A DNA stretch of 5,959 nt from Candidatus Methanoperedens sp. Its GTDB lineage: Archaea; Halobacteriota; Methanosarcinia; Methanosarcinales; Methanoperedenaceae. The position numbers and the translations under genes were made by a program. Below, one piece after another: positions 5,228 through 5,959 of the stretch. Under the pieces are notes generated by a model. That model was not told the DNA's origin and did not search any database. It worked only from the letters and a program-made list of their open reading frames with translations. Location: assembly GCA_027460605.1 (NCBI GenBank), contig JAPZAN010000210.1:1-5959 (forward strand), read 5' to 3'. How positions within the stretch are numbered: the first letter of the stretch is position 1; every line of letters begins with the position of its first letter.

Positions 5228-5456
5228 AAGCGACCGGCAGGTTACAGGCTGATTTTATCGCCTGTACAGTCTGTTCAACCGTAGCCCCTGTGGCCCCGGT
5301 AGAGCCCCCCACCATTATAGCATCCGTTCCGCCAAGGGATGCCTCGTGTGCGATTTTCCCTGCTTCCTCAGGTAACTGGGAATCAGGGTCGATGAGGGTA
5401 AGGTGAACAGCACCTTCTTTTTCTACTATCTGGTTGAGGCGTTCCTCGACGACCAT
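5220..5456 (-). CDS. GGGPS N-terminal fragment
   Basis: 78 codons from the ATG at 5456. Residues 16-26 carry the conserved AVHLTLIDPDS motif, whose aspartates bind magnesium and glycerol phosphate. Residues 42-54 are GGTDAIMVGGSTG, the next barrel strand and loop. Family similarity stops at LPV (73-75), and the frame hits a TAA three codons later. The start lies 5 nt after the rpl40e stop, so it is co-transcribed with it. No strong Shine-Dalgarno is seen directly upstream, which suggests coupled translation. Confidence 0.8.
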   Translation of the reverse strand: MVVEERLNQIVEKEGAVHLTLIDPDSQLPEEAGKIAHEASLGGTDAIMVGGSTGATGATVEQTVQAIKSACNLPVACV

Positions 5457-5461
5457 CTGGT

Positions 5462-5611
5462 TTACGTTCCCTTAAGTTCCTTTGATTTCATTCTAAGATT
5501 GGTATATCCGCATTTCCTGCATCTTGTTGCGCGTACTGAATTGCGGGCATTGCATTTCATGCATATCTTCATATGTAAAAGTACTTTTTCCGCTTCTGGA
5601 AATCTTGCCAT
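5462..5611 (-). CDS. rpl40e: Large-subunit ribosomal protein L40e
   Basis: A 49-residue protein beginning MARFPEAEKVLLHMKICMKC, the typical archaeal L40e start. The zinc ribbon is complete: C17-x2-C20 and C31-x2-C34, with the linker NARNSVRATR and then GYTNLRMKSKEL. The tail is basic and ends in KGT. It binds rRNA in the 50S subunit. The length is that of the family (about 48-50). A strong Shine-Dalgarno, AGAGGTGA, lies 4 nt before the ATG. It sits between DUF2111 (42 nt upstream) and GGGPS (5 nt downstream), clearly one operon with the latter. Every motif residue is intact and I see no alternative identity. Confidence 0.95.
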   Translation of the reverse strand: MARFPEAEKVLLHMKICMKCNARNSVRATRCRKCGYTNLRMKSKELKGT

Positions 5612-5615
5612 GATT

Positions 5616-5623
5616 CACCTCTG
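5616..5623 (-). promoter_or_regulatory. Shine-Dalgarno of rpl40e
   Basis: The minus strand reads AGAGGTGA just before AATC-ATG. It is the second of two strong GAGGTGA sites in the window and confirms the short L40e gene. Confidence 0.7.
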
Positions 5624-5653
5624 GTAGGACTGCTTACTATAATGTTATCAGAT

Positions 5654-5959
5654 TTAACCCTTTGGTTCAAATTTCTTCTCTTTCTTTTCTTCCACCTGCC
5701 GCACTATCTGCGGGTAATTCCCGAATACAGAAGCAAGGTCGATGGTAGAGACCACATCCACAATACCCACGGCTGCAATCGGTTCTCCTTCGCTATCCTG
5801 TATGGGGGCAACCACTACCGGTATTCCTTTGTATGCACCCCTGTCAGGTATGGTATGGATAACACAATTTTTGATTAAAGCCTCTTCAAGTATCGGGCCA
5901 GTATAATCCTTATCGACCACTTTCCCTTTCTCAAGCCTGACGCCTCTTTTATTCTTGCT
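5654..5959 (-). CDS. DUF2111 protein, C-terminal part (cut by window edge)
   Basis: The frame is open from the right edge (5959) to a TAA at 5654, giving 101 residues. An internal GTG at 5920 is not the true start: conserved sequence (SKNKRGVRLEKGK) continues in frame upstream of it. The remainder shows the DUF2111 pattern: VVDKDYTGPILEEAL, then CVIHTIPDRGAYKGIPVVVAPI, then GEPIAAVGIVDV, followed by a helix and the charged tail EEKKEKKFEPKG. DUF2111 is a small archaeal family, common in methanogens, with no established function. The beta-rich core with alternating conserved glycines resembles a small ligand-binding (PAS/GAF-like) domain, but that is only an impression. No membrane segment is seen. 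It lies 42 nt before rpl40e in the same direction, so it probably belongs to the same operon. Full family length is about 120-150 residues, so only a short N-terminal piece should be missing. Confidence 0.8.
   Translation of the reverse strand, partial: SKNKRGVRLEKGKVVDKDYTGPILEEALIKNCVIHTIPDRGAYKGIPVVVAPIQDSEGEPIAAVGIVDVVSTIDLASVFGNYPQIVRQVEEKKEKKFEPKG

Larger units (their letters stand above)
4829..5456 (-). pseudogene. Geranylgeranylglyceryl phosphate synthase, broken by internal deletion
   Basis: This is one GGGPS gene in two frames. An N-terminal piece (5220-5456) and a C-terminal piece (4829-5227) each match the family well, but about 40 residues of the usual 245-250 are absent between them. 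The enzyme joins geranylgeranyl diphosphate to sn-glycerol-1-phosphate, the first ether bond of archaeal lipids. The N piece ends its family match at CNLPV. The C piece resumes at LVYKHGIEPISM, the segment that normally follows ...GAP. The missing part covers the FPG(N/S)xxG loop and the FMSLLNS strand, both part of the TIM barrel. With exactly one base left between the matching codons, the net loss is about 119 nt if 40 codons are missing, which also explains the frame change. A product made from either piece should be inactive. Either a second GGGPS exists elsewhere or this is a sequencing/assembly error; both flanks are otherwise uncorrupted. Confidence 0.8.

Noticed and set aside
4832..5261. 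12-bp direct repeat (GCGATAAAATCA on the minus strand) at 4832-4843 and 5250-5261, considered as a deletion or insertion footprint
   Set aside because: Both copies encode AIKS at expected positions in GGGPS, and neither sits at the deletion junction, so chance is likely.
5403..5878. Two plus-strand frames of 74 and 78 codons
   Set aside because: They are antisense to L40e and DUF2111, both of which have clear family motifs. No start signal or motif of their own was seen.
1..5959. CRISPR arrays, tRNA or rRNA genes, transposase or phage genes
   Set aside because: No regularly spaced repeats, cloverleaf or rRNA-like sequence, terminal inverted repeats or mobile-element proteins were found by reading both strands.

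Overview
The window looks like chromosomal DNA of a euryarchaeon close to Methanosarcinales, possibly in or near the ANME-2/Methanoperedens group. The lineage is inferred from gene content alone. That content is an archaeal AMP phosphorylase, a geranylgeranylglyceryl phosphate synthase (GGGPS) of the methanogen type, a DUF2111 protein, ribosomal protein L40e, a type I dehydroquinase and a membrane-anchored winged-helix protein. Start sites fit either an archaeal GAGGTGA-type Shine-Dalgarno or leaderless transcripts with a TATA-like box about 26 nt upstream. No rRNA, tRNA, CRISPR array or insertion sequence was seen.

Layout: (1) 1-286, minus strand: N-terminal part of AMP phosphorylase, running off the left edge. 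(2) 287-618: a divergent intergenic region with promoter-like boxes for both sides and an imperfect inverted repeat. (3) 619-1755, plus: a secreted, sequon-rich DUF5667 protein with a highly charged coiled-coil tail. (4) 1785-1807: a perfect 10-bp hairpin, then 1879-2796, plus: a protein with an extracytoplasmic domain, one membrane span and a cytoplasmic winged helix. (5) 2805-3479, minus: AroD, convergent with the previous gene and only 8 nt from it. (6) 3573-3854, plus: a small CxxCxxCC (YkgJ-type) metal-binding protein, divergent from aroD. (7) 3920-4810, plus: an atypical NAD(P)-binding SDR of YbjT type. (8) 4829-5959, minus: a tight cluster DUF2111, rpl40e and GGGPS. The 49-residue L40e gene is easily missed because of its size.

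The main anomaly is GGGPS. Its two halves are well conserved but lie in different frames, and about 40 residues of the barrel are missing between them. The simplest reading is one internal deletion of roughly 119 nt. Since the enzyme makes the first committed ether bond of archaeal lipids, this is a true pseudogene with a second copy elsewhere, or a sequencing/assembly error.

The second point of interest is the neighbouring pair of a secreted DUF5667 protein and a membrane winged-helix protein, which could form an envelope-sensing unit. Otherwise the genes are mostly housekeeping (nucleotide salvage, shikimate pathway, ribosome, lipid synthesis), and I see no clear defence, mobile or biosynthetic system.
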